A stretch of 64,000 nucleotides of DNA from Loripinus fragilis (GCA_964019695.1 OZ026520.1:90896913-90960912), one strand, 5' to 3'. Positions 9,566 through 21,994 are shown, counted from the stretch's first letter. A program made the numbers and translations. The notes: generated by a model from the sequence alone, not told the origin.

Positions 9566-11336
9566 CACAGCGTCAAAAAGTAAGCACCCCAAACATTTTT
9601 CCAGTGACAGTTTTTATGTATCATTTTCTTCAAAAGAACAATAAATTTGTAAATATTGTTCTCAAGTCGTCGCTTCAGTGCTATAGTGTTCTAAGTGACA
9701 TTTTGGTCAAAAATGAGTTATGCATACCGTTGGAAAGGGGATCAAATGTTCTATCTACTGGTGAAGGTTTCATTTGCCTATCTCCTCCCAGTAAGCTTAA
9801 AATCGCTGTGCGTTTCTGTTCTATCTACAAAAAGACAATTTCGTTCAGTGCTATAGTGGTCTAAGTGATTTTCATCCAATGGCCAATGATGATTATGTCA
9901 CGTGACTGGGTGAGTTCAGTGTCATACTGTTCTATCTACATATAATCGCTTCCCTTGGAGAAATGCTAAAATTGCAGTTACCTCCCTTCCATAAATTTAA
10001 ATTTCTTAAATTGAAGCGGTTTGTCGCTCTTTTGACAAACTAATGGCTATATCGGCTACTTTTAGGTCCAAATAATCTGCTCAGTCAAAAATATAACGCA
10101 AATTGATCCATGGACAGAATAATAACCTGTAGAAACAGATTACCTCCCTTACACATATCTAAACTGCTTTAATTGAAGTAATTTGTTGATGTAATTGCAA
10201 TTAAATGGTTAAATCTGCTACTTTTAGGTCCAAATAATCAGTCCCGTCTAAAATTTTATACAAATTGACCCCATTGACAGAAAAATTAACTGTAGAAAAA
10301 ATTACCTCCCTTGCATAAATTTTGATGGCATAATTCGTGCGGTTCGTTACTGTTATGCCAAATAAATGACTAAAACTGCTACTTTTAGGTACAAATAATC
10401 ATTTCTGTTCAGACTAGTATATGAATTGACTCCATAAACAGAATAATAAGCTGTAGGAAAATATAGAACACTATAGCACTGAACGCAGGAGGCGATTTTT
10501 AGGGCATAATGTTCTATCTGCAAACTGTAAAAATGCCTGTAAATTCCATATTACTGTAAAAATGTCTTCAAACTAAAGCCATTTACACTGTATGTATATA
10601 TTTTAACCCTCTGGTATGATTCAAAGATCTGTGATAAACAAGGCATCAAAAATCAGGATGCTAAAATTTTCAAACTCATTTTTCTCAACACTTGTGCAAT
10701 GGTAGATAGAACACTATAGCACTGAAGCGACGAAGTATCTCCTTGGACTGTCAAACCTGTCAGAATGCCATGTGATACTTTTGATAAGATTCTACGGTGT
10801 CCTCTACGCACCATATTCTTAAAAGCGTCATAGGGTACCTCAAAGTGCTTCCTTTGTATCAGTATTAACGCGAAAATAAACTTGACCTATTTTTCAGACT
10901 ATAGACAAAATTCTTCTGGCGAACTCCAGGTATCTTGCCAGTTACAGAGATAGTTAATCACATGTTTATAATGTTTGCGTTATCACTTTACAACATGCCA
11001 TTCTTTACACCTCTACATATTTTGTTCTATCAAAGATATTTTCCTGAAATTTACAGACAGATCATGTTTTGGGTTTTGTAACAATATTGCACGTACAGTT
11101 TTCATCTCGTAGTGGTATGCAAATGCCACAAATGGACAGCAAAAAGGGACATTTTGGGGGGTATGTGTGCATTTGCCATGCCTAGTTGTTAATATTAATG
11201 CTTATCAAATCAAATTGCCGTAAATTGTCACCACTTTATCTTATTTCATAAGTATAACAATTATGAACTCATATTTAGAAAGCTTCACTGTTTGTCTCGG
11301 GAAAGGTTTAGACAGTGCTTAACTTTTGACGCCCTG
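9566..11336. mobile_element. TA-flanked DNA transposon, non-autonomous, 1.77 kb
   Basis: Left end CACAGCGTCAAAAAGTAAGC and right end GCTTAACTTTTGACGCCCTG are inverted copies with a few mismatches, flanked by TA at 9564-9565 and 11337-11338. That is the signature of the Tc1/mariner (IS630) superfamily. The interior has no transposase frame. It carries inverted subterminal TCAGTGCTATAGTGTTCTA words (9675, 9846, 9914, and reversed at 10465 and 10713) and three 162-bp tandem units. I infer mobilisation in trans. Confidence 0.75.
9977..10462 (+). repeat. Three 162-bp tandem units
   Basis: Units start GTTACCTCCCTT, ATTACCTCCCTT and ATTACCTCCCTT at 9977, 10139 and 10301, exactly 162 bp apart. Each contains CTGCTACTTTTAGGTCCAAA (slightly diverged in two) and an ATTGA..CC..GACAGAA stretch. 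They lie inside the TA-flanked element. Confidence 0.85.
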
Positions 11337-11486
11337 TATATTAACGAATCATTCATCATTATTTGCGAAAAATATGGAACTATGTAGCTGTTACACAATA
11401 AGCAGTAAATGGACACAATCCTTAGTATGCGTTACTCTTAAAGGAAAGAATATCCTCCCAATTGGGAGCATTCCCAGTTTTTAAAT

Positions 11487-11694
11487 AAAGTAAGTAAGGG
11501 TGCAAAGATCAGCAATCGATACAATCAAGAACCACACCTGACCCAGGATACCAATGGGAAAGGGACAAACTCACAGTTAGGCACCACAAACGAGAGCCAA
11601 GGGGTCAGCCCTTTCCCAGCAGGTGACCACAAGGCACAAATATACAGACGCGCACAAAGGCATAGCAAACAATAGACAGAAAAAGACATAAAAG
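11487..11694 (+). mobile_element. Rep-4 element, copy 3, truncated
   Basis: AAAGTAAGTAAGGGTGCAAA through AGACATAAAAG, then unrelated sequence. It lacks the terminal CCGCCTTGGAA..AGGGCTTAAACC part. Confidence 0.8.
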
Positions 11695-11862
11695 TAGCCC
11701 CATTTAAGACGGGTTTTTTTCTCGCGTTTAAACATACTCTACTGTTTAAAAGTTGGTTTGTCCATATTTAGGATGAGTGTCCATTTACTGCTTATTGTGT
11801 AACTGAATTCGAAACTGTATTTCGCGGTCTCATATCGTGGCGATTTTTATTAATACAAAAAT

Positions 11863-12105
11863 CGAGCCGTGGCATAAGATTTCCAACAATTTGGTATGTG
11901 CGACCAGCAAAGGCTCAGACCAGCCTGCGCATACGCGCAGACTGATCAGAGCCTTTGCTTGTCGCTTGAATATTCAATGAGAATTAAGCAACTGACAAAA
12001 CATCATTTATAGCTTCTAAGCTTAACTTAAGCGAGACTGTACAGGCTCGTCTGAATCTACACTTGTCAAAATACCACATTGTTTGAAATCACGTGTCATG
12101 ACTCA
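11863..12105. mobile_element. Rep-3 element, copy 2
   Basis: CGAGCCGTGGCATAAGATTT to AAATCACGTGTCATGACTCA. Here the inner GCGCATACGCGC palindrome lies near the left end, so this copy is inverted relative to copies 1 and 3. Confidence 0.85.
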
Positions 12106-12225
12106 AATAAAATTACTCGCTGAATATGTGTTACGTGTTTTACAGTACAATGTTTTAAAGGCGTTTATAACATTCTGAAAAAGTTGAAAAGGTTACCGGT
12201 CCATCCGCTTGTTCGGCGTATCTAT

Positions 12226-12259
12226 TTAGAGAGAGAGATAGAGAGAGAGATTAGAGAGA
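12226..12259. repeat. GA microsatellite
   Basis: Interrupted (GA)n run of about 34 bases. Confidence 0.85.
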
Positions 12260-13190
12260 GGCCCAGTAGGCAAAGGTGGTCTTCAAACATTTCCAGACTA
12301 CAATGTACACTAATTCTTTAGCCTAGAGAATTCCTTAAAGATATAATTAATGCTTCGAAAATGAAATATTCAATTCAAAGAATTCATTGCAGCCGCGATG
12401 ATTATAGCATTTGCTGGAAGCATACGCCTACACTGTTCCAACAAGATCTAGTTCTTTGAATGCTGGGTATAAGATATGAAAAATAAAATGAAATGCAAAG
12501 CAGGGCCTTCTTTAACATGTTTAAGCACTTACACGTATGATTGATTAAGATGTTAAGAAACATATTGTCTTTTTCTGAAGCACCGCTACATAATACAATT
12601 TGCGAATCCCCAGCCAACAAATTTACCTCCAACCGCAGTTAAATGCTTACTGCAGCACTTGCAAGGAAAGTACAAGAAATCTTGATTTTTAACGATTTGG
12701 ATTCTTATATTCAATATATGCATGCTTTTTTATTCGTACAATTATGATGATGAGCTTATTAATCATTTTAAACATGTGTTGTGGGAACTTGTCGAGACGG
12801 CCAAACTTTAGGTTTTGTTGAGAAAAAATAAATAGCATTAAATACGCATTTGTCTGATATAATTGTAAAGTTCTGCTGAATTCCGCTCAGAAATAGCGGT
12901 AAATAAGGAACATTGAATTTCGAGTTATCAAGATCTCATTAACGAGAGCCCACTGCACATTGATTTTTTTTTCTGGCAGCGTTATTTCACTAAGTGTTTT
13001 ATTAGAAGCCAGGAACTTGAGTGACTAGGTCTGACAGCTCCTGTTAATTTGGTCTGAAACTTTTGCTGTAGACAATATGCCACTATTTATCAGAACTAAC
13101 CTCTTAGAAGACAAAACTCATTATCAGTCTGTAAGTATGTCCTTGGTAAACTCTGCGTCCAGACAAAATGTCGCTCCTGCTTGCTTGAAT
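12260..13190. other. No gene recognised
   Basis: AT-rich sequence. The short frames here, such as the reverse one at 12402-12632, lack any family or splice support. Confidence 0.5.
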
Positions 13191-13447
13191 CCAGATGGGG
13201 CTGGGGTGAGGGGCAGATGGCTAAGACCCCTCTGAAAAAATACAAAAATATAGGGTTTCTTAGCAATACTGGTTCGGTTCCCCTGTACAATCACAAAACT
13301 ACCAAGCCACCATTCAATGAAACGCCGGCGGGCCGATGATGAATCCCTTGTAGTGGTACATGTACATGCATATGGGTCCTCTTATCAACTAAAAAAACGT
13401 TGGTAAAGTTGGACCCTCTCTGACAATACTTTCTGGATCCGTGCATG
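13191..13447 (+). mobile_element. Rep-7 copy
   Basis: Shares with 51017-51330 the blocks AAAATATAGGGTTTCTTAGC, AATCACAAAACTACCAAGCC, CATTCAATG, the GCGGGCCGATGATG stretch and CTTTCTGGATCCGTGCATG at the right end. The left terminus is decayed. Confidence 0.75.
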
Positions 13448-13504
13448 TCATGGGCCGATGTGCACTGTGCACTGTTACAACACGTTTTTGAAATAATGCA
13501 ATAA

Positions 13505-13672
13505 TTATTTCGTTTTATTTTTTTATATTTCATTTTGTGTTGTCAATGTCGATGCTAAATGAAATTATCTTGTTTTTTATTTCATTTTTCATAATTTCAT
13601 GCGATCCGTTCAAAATGAAATAGTTCATTTTGCGCTGATAGAAGGCATACTTTATTTTATTTCATTTTGCGT
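13505..13672. repeat. Segment built from iterated ATTTCATTTTGC words
   Basis: ATTTCATTTT or its complement AAAATGAAAT recurs about seven times in 170 bp (for example TTATTTCATTTTGCG at the right end). It is AT-rich, but otherwise constructed like the other word-iterated segments. Confidence 0.5.
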
Positions 13673-14449
13673 AGATGGCATGATGTCTGTTCTAACAGTG
13701 ACCTATATGCCACTGGTCCTAAATGATACACATTTTGTTTTATGCTATGATACAGGTAGATGACATGGTTATTCAATTGTTTTGATTTTTGAAGAACATG
13801 GTTTTTGCAGAGGTTTTTGACCATCAATACTGGCGTACGAATTCGCCTGTTTATCAATTATGTAGGCTAGTATTTTCGTGATTACAACGAAAACTTATTA
13901 ATAATAAGAAATAGGGGGAAAAGCTGATAAGAATCAGATGAGAAACCCTGCCTGACTACATACATGTAGTCGAACCAAAGGTCCAGATAAGTCTGCGCAT
14001 CTTCTCCGTAATTGCCCTCGGCACTATTTGCACTTGGGCCTTAAGGCCCTCAGGCAAACACGGAGATACCTGGTAATGTAGTGGTGGCCATGGCATTAAT
14101 CTCAGAACCGTTTCTGTCTGCGTATTCCATATATCAAAAGATAATGCAGTATGGTGGCATTAATATTTTAATTTGAACATGTTGAAAGTGTGTGCAAATC
14201 CAAGCGTTTTAAACAGAACAGGGGTCGAATCTGACATTTTCTAAGCTGGACCCCTTGTCAATATAAATAGTTGAATTAGTGTATCTAATTATTTTACGTG
14301 TCAATTCGCTATGAACTCAATCAATTGATCATCATCACGAAGAAGACAGAAATTAAGCGTCAAAATAAATACTTTCAACATAAGGTAATTGAAGTTTTAA
14401 AATTCTATCAATTCTATTTTGGTATAGGCAGATAATACAAATTGGTTAC
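13673..14449. other. No gene recognised; one small dyad
   Basis: A weak dyad, CTTCTCCGTAATTGCC..GGCAAACACGGAG, with a TTGGGCCTTAAGGCCC stem lies at about 14000-14065. Nothing else recognised. Confidence 0.4.
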
Positions 14450-15182
14450 TACAGGGTATCGATAATCTGTAAATTGAAAGATCAAAAATCAAATAATGTT
14501 GGCTGTGCGAGCATCTTAACGCATAAGTACCATTCTCTGACGGCTTGTACGGGTAGATCCAGAGAGGGGACAGGGGGTCTGGTCTCCCACCCCCTGGAAA
14601 TTTACAAGTTGATATATGTATCCTTAGAAATACTGGTACGGACCACCCCCGAGAAGAAATTGGACCCTCGGGTCCAATTGCTTCTTGATGGAGGTCGGTT
14701 CGGTCCTCTGTGAAATATGTTGATGACTTAAGCCCCCCACCCCCATCCCCGACTGAGATATGAGCCCATTTATATGTGCACACTTATAAGTGTTGTTAAG
14801 TGTACAGGGTAGGGGTAATCTGTAAATTGAAAGATCAAAAATCAAATCATGTTGACTTAGTGAGCATATTTTCGCATAGGCACCATAATCTGATGAGTTG
14901 CATGGGCGTATCCAGAGGGGAGGGGGGCAGGGGTCCGACCATCCAACCCTGGAAAATCCCAAGTCGCTATATGTTTCCTTAGAAATACTGGTACGGACTA
15001 CGCCCCCACTCCGAACCATCGAGAAGCAATCTGATCCCTTGGGTCCAATTGCTTCTCGATGGAGGTCCTTACGGTCCTCTGTGAAATATATTTGATGACT
15101 TAAACAGTTTTCAGAACCCTTCCTCCTTCCCCCCCCCCCCCAAACCCTCATCCTCGATAGACTTTTCTAGATCCGCGCATGG
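14450..15182 (+). repeat. Two-copy tandem duplication carrying Rep-7-type ends
   Basis: Units of about 353-372 bp begin at AATCTGTAAATTGAAAGATC (14464 and 14817). They share TCCTTAGAAATACTGGTACG, GGTCCAATTGCTTCT and CCTCTGTGAAATAT. Each includes a TATCCAGAGGGG-like left end and C runs, and the second ends in TAGATCCGCGCATG. The open frames over it follow from the duplication and are not genes. Confidence 0.8.
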
Positions 15183-15268
15183 GTTGGCCCACTTGATTTG
15201 CGTGTTAACACATACAACGCCGTAATTTGGTCTGCACCTTCAATTAACTTCCATATTTGCCAACAAAG

Positions 15269-15475
15269 TACTGTAAAATCTGAAACTTTCGCGAGAATTT
15301 TATTTTTGCGAATAGCGGTACATTTGTAAACGACATACTTGCGACGTCAAATATTCGCGACTAGGGCATAATCTACCTATAATTTATCAGTAAACGACAG
15401 AGTGACAGACATTTCGCCACTTCATATGCGAGGTTTCGCGAAAATAAATTCCTCGCAAAAATTCCGATTTTGACT
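15269..15475. repeat. Inverted-repeat element with TTTCGCGA arms
   Basis: TACTGTAAAATCTGAAACTT..CGCGAGAATTTTATTTTTGC at the left pairs imperfectly with GCGAAAATAAATTCCTCGC..AAAAATTCCGATTTTGACT at the right. CpG-rich, non-coding. Confidence 0.6.
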
Positions 15476-15833
15476 TATATGTCATTCGTCCATGCGATAA
15501 GTGCCATTTTAACATTGTCTTGCTCTAATCTCCGGTTTTGAATTACGTGGCAATTTCCAGCCTAACAAACAATCTTTGGTCTCTCATTAATTAAAAGAAA
15601 GTAATTTGTTTATTGATCTTACAATTGCTAGAGCGTTGTTATAGGATCTGTGGGTACCAGAATTGTGGATAAATCGCTTCCTTGGCCAATTTGCGTTAAA
15701 ATGTTTTTCATCCATCATCTAGTATTAAAAAGACGGGGATACTTAGATGTCGAAAAGGTCTACATTTAAACTACTACGTGTACGCAAATACGCATGTGCG
15801 TACAACTTGACCCTACAAGTATTGGGTTTTCAG
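15476..15833. other. No gene recognised
   Basis: Nothing supported. An ACGCATGTGCGTAC palindrome lies at about 15791. Confidence 0.4.
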
Positions 15834-16019
15834 TTACAGCAAACGCTGTCTTAAACGGCCACTCAAAAATAGACAAACAACGATCTAACTGACAAAGTGT
15901 AACTTAATGAAGGTCGGAAACATTGCAGAATGCTCCACTTGGAGCATGCTGCAATACTTTTGACCTGCATTAAGCGATAATCGGTCTTGAGGTTGTCGCT
16001 TAAGACAGGTTTTACAGGT
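15834..16019. mobile_element. Rep-1 foldback element, copy 3
   Basis: TACAGCAAACGCTGTCTTAA to GACAGGTTTTACAGGTT, with central GCAGAATGCTCC/GGAGCATGCTGC. Shorter and more diverged than copies 1 and 2. Confidence 0.75.
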
Positions 16020-16224
16020 TTAATTTGATTTATGAAAAGAAATGCAACTAATAGCGTTGATTTGCGTGTCTTGAGGACTCATTTTTGCCCTTTGAAATGC
16101 CCTAAAACCATTTTCTGTCACAGGGCTTCACACCTGACCACATACATGGGAAGTACCTTTAGAGCCCTTCAATAGTGCGTGCTCTATAAACTGCCTCAGT
16201 ACCTATTAATATTTATATCAGTAT

Positions 16225-16640
16225 TAAGCTATGATAGTGCATACACGGGCCTATCAACTCCTACCATCACTTTTGATTTGGCGTTTTACTTTGTTTTCAC
16301 AACGTTGACACATTGAACATATGCATGGAGGACGTTTGATTCAAAAATATTTTTTGACAAAATGACAGCTATAAATGCAAAGATAGTGCCTTCATGGTCC
16401 GATCAACTCCTATCACAGCTTTTGATGAATTAATCCAATTAATCCACTATCGCTACATAACATGATAATGTAGACATATTAAACGTATGCATGAAGGAGT
16501 TTGACGCAAAATAATATTTTTGACAAAATGACAGCTATTAGAACTTCGACATTTTTCCTGTAAAAGTGTGTATGCATAGATAGTACCTTCATACTAGGTC
16601 AATCAACTCCTACCAGAGCCTGTAATGAATTAATCTAATA
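16225..16640 (+). repeat. Degenerate three-unit tandem repeat
   Basis: Units marked by GATAGTGC/GATAGTACC at 16231, 16382 and 16580 share ATCAACTCCTA, CATATGCATGAAGG-like and TGACAAAATGACAGCTAT. A further partial unit is at about 17115-17185. Confidence 0.65.
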
Positions 16641-17770
16641 CTTCACAAACACAATGTAAACATAACATTACATAAATAACATAAATTTATTAAGCATTAG
16701 ACATACAGAGTATGAATATAGCTTGCAATAAGTTTAACAAAGGTAATCAATCTCCCTACAAAAACATGTTTAAGATACATTTTACACTTACAAAAGGATA
16801 AGATGTCGCATGAAGTGTAAGCCATCTTTGCAAAGGGGTTTCCAAATATCTTTTGGAGACCTTACTCCCTCATCTTTTAAGAAATACTAGGTTAGAAATC
16901 CAGACTAATTTTGACTTCATGTAAGTTTCCATTTGAAAGCGCTTCGATACAGCATTTCCAACAGACACTGGCATTCCGACTAAATTGCTGAATACAAATA
17001 TCCAATGGAACCGTCTCCACGAAACGGTTTTAATGGATATTACTTTTCCCCTGGTCGAGGTTGCATGTGAACAAGTATTTATATAAATTGACTTTGTGTG
17101 TCGGCTTCAACGAGTAAACATATTAAACATATGCATGAAGGTGTTTGGTGGAAAATATTATTTTAAAAACTGACAGCTATGGGAATTTATGAAGGGCTTC
17201 ACGTTAACTCTGTAAGAGGGGGCTTCACGTTAACTTTACAAGAGACCCGAATTATTCATGATTCCATGAACATTCCAAAAAATGAATTGATTTCTTAAAT
17301 ACTTTCGATAGTCAAATAGATAAATTTTGTCCTAAACCCCGAAAACAGGGAATTGCATACCTTAGCCCATGCGTATGTTTACATCACAAGTCATGATAAT
17401 GATGTAGGAAGCACAGGCTGAGCCTGGTACCTGTACTCTCAGTCCACACATGCTTGAAATGTCGCTTTGCGATGTCACGGCCCAAATGGAATTGGTTATC
17501 TAACGGATTGACAACAGACGACACGACTTTGCTTTTTCGGCTGTTCTTTGAGTGCGTTCACTCAAGATGGAATTATTCGATGCTGAATTTACCGTGAAAG
17601 CGGGCTGACTTGTGGAATAATGATAAAATCCCATTTGGTGCTATAATGAATTATATAAGAAAAGATTATTGGAACATTTACGAATGCAGAATTGTGGGAC
17701 AAATATTTGTTGCCTATCCGTGAGGTAGGTAATAAGCATTGTGTTATTATATGTAAGTAGTAAAGGAGCA
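16641..17770. other. Repeat remnants, no gene
   Basis: It contains the partial repeat unit at 17115-17185. A short direct duplication of GGGCTTCACGTTAACT lies at 17207-17240, followed by CAAGAGAC; the same text recurs at 25915-25945. No coding frame supported. Confidence 0.45.
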
Positions 17771-17850
17771 TTGGCGTAGCTCCCATTATGCAAATTACGC
17801 ACGTGCGTATTAATTAGTAACATTCATGCAGGTCACCTTATGTGGTAAAA
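17770..17850 (+). repeat. Repeat shared with 61403-61486
   Basis: GCATTGGCGTAGCTCC, TTACGCACGTGCGTATTA, AGTAACATTCA and AGGTCACCTTATGTGGTAAA match the second locus in order. Confidence 0.7.
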
Positions 17851-17879
17851 GTAATTTCCATACCTAAAGGAACTGCTGT

Positions 17880-17922
17880 TAAAGGAAAGGATTTGCTCCC
17901 TATGGGAGCAAATTCTTTCCTT
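17880..17922. repeat. Hairpin AAAGGAAAGGATTTGCTCCC
   Basis: The left arm pairs with GGGAGCAAATTCTTTCCTTT across a two- to three-base loop. A diverged half is at 11440-11475. Confidence 0.75.
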
Positions 17923-18019
17923 TAAGAGAAGTTCCCATTATGAAAAGGGACGCAATTAAGAGAATCACTGCTTGCTCCAGTAGTCTCCCTTTGATGTGCG
18001 TAACGCTATCAGCGTTCTG

Positions 18020-18690
18020 GCTACGCCTATTAGTAGGGTCTGTGGGATGGGGTGGGGTGAGGGATTGAGGGTGTAGAGGCTGTGTCGGCTGGAAAACCAT
18101 AGCTGGTCAATTTGTCAAATAAGTTATTAGCTCTTGGGAGTGTTGGTGCACGTACTAGTCGCATATGCGAGCAGCGAAGGCTCTGTCGAGACTTTGCAAA
18201 CGCAGTGTCTGTGGGGTGGGTGGGGTTTGGCTATTAGGGGTAGAGGCTGTGTCGGCTGGACAACCATACGAAGGGTCAGCTGGTCAAGTTGTCAAATGGG
18301 TTGTTAGCTCATGAAAATATAGGTACATGTACTAGTCGCATATGCGAGCAGCGAAGGCTCTGTCAGGTGGGGGATTGGGGGTAGAGGTTTTGTCGGCTGG
18401 ACAACCATACGAAGGGTCAGCTGGTCCATTTGACAAATGCGTTGTTAGCTTAGGAGATTGTTGGTACTCGTACATGTACTAGTCGATATGCGAACAGCAA
18501 AGACTGTCGAGACTGGGCAAACGCAGGGTCTGTTAGGTAGGTGGGGTGGGGGATTGGAGTTAGAGGCTGTGTCAGGTGGACAACCATACAACAGGGTCAG
18601 CTGGTCAATTTGTCAAATGAGTGGTTAGCTTATAAGAATCTTGTACATGTACTAGTCGCATATGCGAGCAGCGAAGACAAAACTTTCTGG
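18020..18690 (+). repeat. Four-unit tandem array, unit about 165 bp, ending in a Rep-7 terminus
   Basis: Each unit has a G-rich GGTGGGGTGGGGGATT stretch, TAGAGGCTGTGTCGGCTGGA, CAACCATACGAAGGGTCAGC, TCAAATG.GTTGTTAGCT and GTACTAGTCGCATATGCGAG. The array is closed at 18680-18701 by AAAACTTTCTGGATCCGCG, the Rep-7 right end. Confidence 0.8.
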
Positions 18691-18701
18691 ATCCGCGCAT
18701 G

Positions 18702-20359
18702 AGACTGTGCATATGCGCAAGATCTTTTGAACATTCACCACTCGCCGATGCGCTACGTACCCAGTGTGCTGGTCCATATACAGATAGGTTTCTGATCTAT
18801 TTTCTTACCATTTTAAACGTCTATCATGAATGCAATAGACGAGAAACTTTATGGTATCCTATTTGTGATTTTCTATGGGGAAAACAAAAGTGACAAATAA
18901 TGTAACTTGGATTTCTATGAGAAGCAAATAAGTTCGAAAAGGTCGTTTGTTGCAAACTATAAACATGACTTTTGTTTTGAGTACGTTCTACTTTTTGTCT
19001 AATGAGGTTTCATTCTTTTGATTTTTTGGTTCTAGTTTTGGCATGTCTGCACGGCGATAGGGGTGGCTTTATGTTGTTTAATTTTTGATAAACATCACGG
19101 AATAGTACACATTGTGTCATCCATTGGGTACGCTCGTCTGTTTTAACTGAATTGTGCCTTAAACTCAACCATTAATGAAGCTTGCTTCCACTTGATGACT
19201 AAAATCGTTTGAATATAGGGATCACACATGTTTTTTCATGCGGGTCGTAGGAGGACCTGTTTCAATGACCTTTTGAAGGTAACTGTCATTTACAAATGCA
19301 ATGTTTCATACAGCTGAACATAGTTTAGATGTGATATATAGATGTTTGACTTCCTATTGGTCTCGGACTGAAAATCAGTAGTGTACAAACAGGCATAGTT
19401 TGACAGACTTGCAATTTCAATGGAAACCCCAATTTTTGGCATTTTTCTTATTACGTTTTTACCCTTTCGAATTCAGGCCTACAACTTTGGTTCAAGCAAC
19501 ATCTGAATGTATTTTGATATGACTTCCATCTTGTTTTCTATCACATCACATGCAAAAAGAACTGATCAGCTAGATTGTTTGTGAAAGAGACCAGTTTGAA
19601 ATATGTGGTGTTCTTATATCTTTTTAATAGATATTTTAGTCAATCGTATAAACGAGTATCGACTTTTTACTTCTGAAAAAAATGCAATACGATTGCCAAT
19701 GTCTCAACAATTTAATAAATAGACATCCAGCATCTTCTTGCATCATTAAGCACAATTTTATGTAATCAAATCGATTCTTCATTTATTTTGTGGAGTTATT
19801 TAACCCTACCCCCTTAGGCTTTAAAGTTTGTTTGTGACACATAACCAGTATCATAAATGTGAACTGTATTTCATCATAAATAAAGACATTAACTGCTTTA
19901 AAATGGTTTTGTCTTAAGTTTGTGATAGTTAACAAGGAACAGATGTTTTTTACTGACTGATGCTAATCTTTAAAAAAATTGAGTGGGGGTCACTGAAACA
20001 GGTCCCAACCAATTTCTGTAAGAAATATTGGGAAGGTCAAGATAAACGGTGTCAATTGTTTTGTTTTATTTTTTCTGAACACTATTCTATGTCAAACATA
20101 TTGCCTAAAGACAGTTCTAAAGTGAGCTATATACAGAAATTAACTGTTTCCAAGCATTTTGATCATTTTGCCAAAAGAACCCTTAGGGTCACTAAAACAG
20201 CCCTCGAGGTTATAAAACTTGAGTTCATTCTCAGACTCAAAATAAAGCACAATGATTGGCTGCTTGAACAGGAAGAGCATCGGTTGGAAGTTTACGTGCC
20301 TCTATGGGCACTTTTCCTGGTTATTCTGTACTGTTAAAAGAAAGACCACCAGGTTTCCA
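18702..20359. other. No gene recognised
   Basis: AT-rich. The 125-codon frame at 19960-20337 lacks a family match or clean splice signals. I cannot exclude a lineage-specific exon. Confidence 0.4.
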
Positions 20360-20383
20360 ATATATATATATATAGAGAGAGAA
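20360..20383. repeat. TA/GA microsatellite
   Basis: (TA)n followed directly by (GA)n. Confidence 0.85.
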
Positions 20384-21289
20384 TCTAAATCGTCTTCTTG
20401 TCAGAAACACCTGCTCCGATTTGAATATAAATTGGCACTAGTGGTTCTTGCCACCAGTTGATTGGGTTAGTTTTATTCTATACATTATAAAGTAAACAAA
20501 TAAACCTTTTCAAAAACCACTGACCTGATTTGAAAACAATGTAGCGTTCAACATGTTATGTCCTGTCAAAATGTGGCTTCCAATGGGCTTATCAGTAAGG
20601 TTTGAACATAATTTGGCAACAAATTTCCCAAATTTAAAACATGGCGATCAGGAGATGGAGCCGTTTCTTCCTATATACAAATTGGAAACTTAACCCATTT
20701 AAGCCGAATTGACTTTCCTACGTTTTCAGAGCCCATATTCGTATTGGTATTTTTCGCTTCATTGGTATATATGGGTTAAAAAAATTCGTCAAAACCAACC
20801 AAAAAGAAAACGAACCATCCTGAAACGATTAGAACTACTGCCCCAGTATTTGTTACATGTGTATGTAACCTTATCTAGTGGTTCACCACCAAGACTGTTC
20901 AAGCTATACATCTATAGCAGTGATTTGATTTACTTAAGTGTCATAAATAGAAAATGAAGTAGTGGGACATGAAGTGTTATCGTCTCAGCAGCATCCTGTT
21001 TATGCTCAAGCTAGCGTCCAGTTAACTGTTATTTATATTTATTTATTTCGCAAAACACATCGATGTAAAAACGATTGACTTCAGTGTACTTCATTTATAT
21101 ATTGTTTGAGTTATATCATTGCATTATTATGTCTTTATTTTCATAAAGTGATTCCATACAACTTGAAGCCATGGCCTAATTAACAATTTATGCGGCTGTA
21201 AAAACAAACCCTTGGTGTCATGGCTTAGAATTTCCAGGCAATTTTAATGTTTTCTACAATGTGACATTCGTGCTTAATCTCTATATCAC
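20384..21289. other. No gene recognised
   Basis: AT-rich. Short frames only, none supported. Confidence 0.45.
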
Positions 21290-21411
21290 GTGGAAATGAA
21301 ATAATTTGGTCTCACTGAGACCACATTATTTCATTTTCATAGGATATTTACAAACACGGAGCAGGGAAGGGGGTGCGAGTCCATCCCCTGAACCCCCTCG
21401 ATCCACCACTG
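21290..21411 (+). mobile_element. Rep-8 element, right half
   Basis: GGAAATGAAATAATTTGGTC, a TGGTCTCACTGAGACCA palindrome, ATTTTCATAGGATATTT, and CCCCTGAACCCCCTCGATCC ending CACCACTGC. The full copy is at 52914-53140. Confidence 0.75.
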
Positions 21412-21724
21412 CATCGTTAATGCTTCCTATGTTTATTCTTGGTTAGTTATATTCACACTGGAAAAGCGTTTGTAAGTGCCATTTTCGATTTTGACCACTA
21501 CAATATGCAATATACTTTTGGTTGATTTAAGTTGTATTTGGTTATTGTTATTCAGATTTATTTTAAATGGATTCTTACCCAGCATAAGTGTTCTTTGCTT
21601 ATCTTGATTTATATGTTGTAGGAGATAATTCATGGATAAGTTAAGGATATTTCATGTAAACCAAACATTTATGTGTCTTGAATCCATATCAGAACTAAGG
21701 GTGAGGTTAGTACCATAGAACTAG

Positions 21725-21994
21725 TCTAAGCCCTCCAGTAAACATGCTTTACTGACCGAACCAAGGTGGTGCTTCTTTTGTGGATTATTTTTGTAATTTA
21801 TATTTCGTGTTTGTAATGCTTTCATGTCTGTTCATTGCAGCCATGTGGTCACCTGCTGGGAAAGGGCTAACCTTTTGGCTCTCTTGTATGTGATGTTTTA
21901 TTGTGTGTTTTGCCACTTTCCCATGTGGTGTCCTGTGATAGGAGTGGTACTTAATGGTATCGATTCCTGATCTTGCCTTCTTACTTACTTCAAA
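21725..21994 (-). mobile_element. Rep-4 element, diverged copy 4
   Basis: CTAAGCCCTCCAGTAAA..GGTGGTGCTTCTTTTGTGGA..GTGGTCACCTGCTGGGAAAG..TATCGATTCCTGATCTTGCC..TTCTTACTTACTT. It includes the rarely retained 3' part. Confidence 0.75.

Noticed and set aside
14397..15151. Overlapping 128- and 175-codon reverse frames
   Set aside because: They span the two-copy tandem repeat with Rep-7-type C runs; the similarity between the frames is the duplication.
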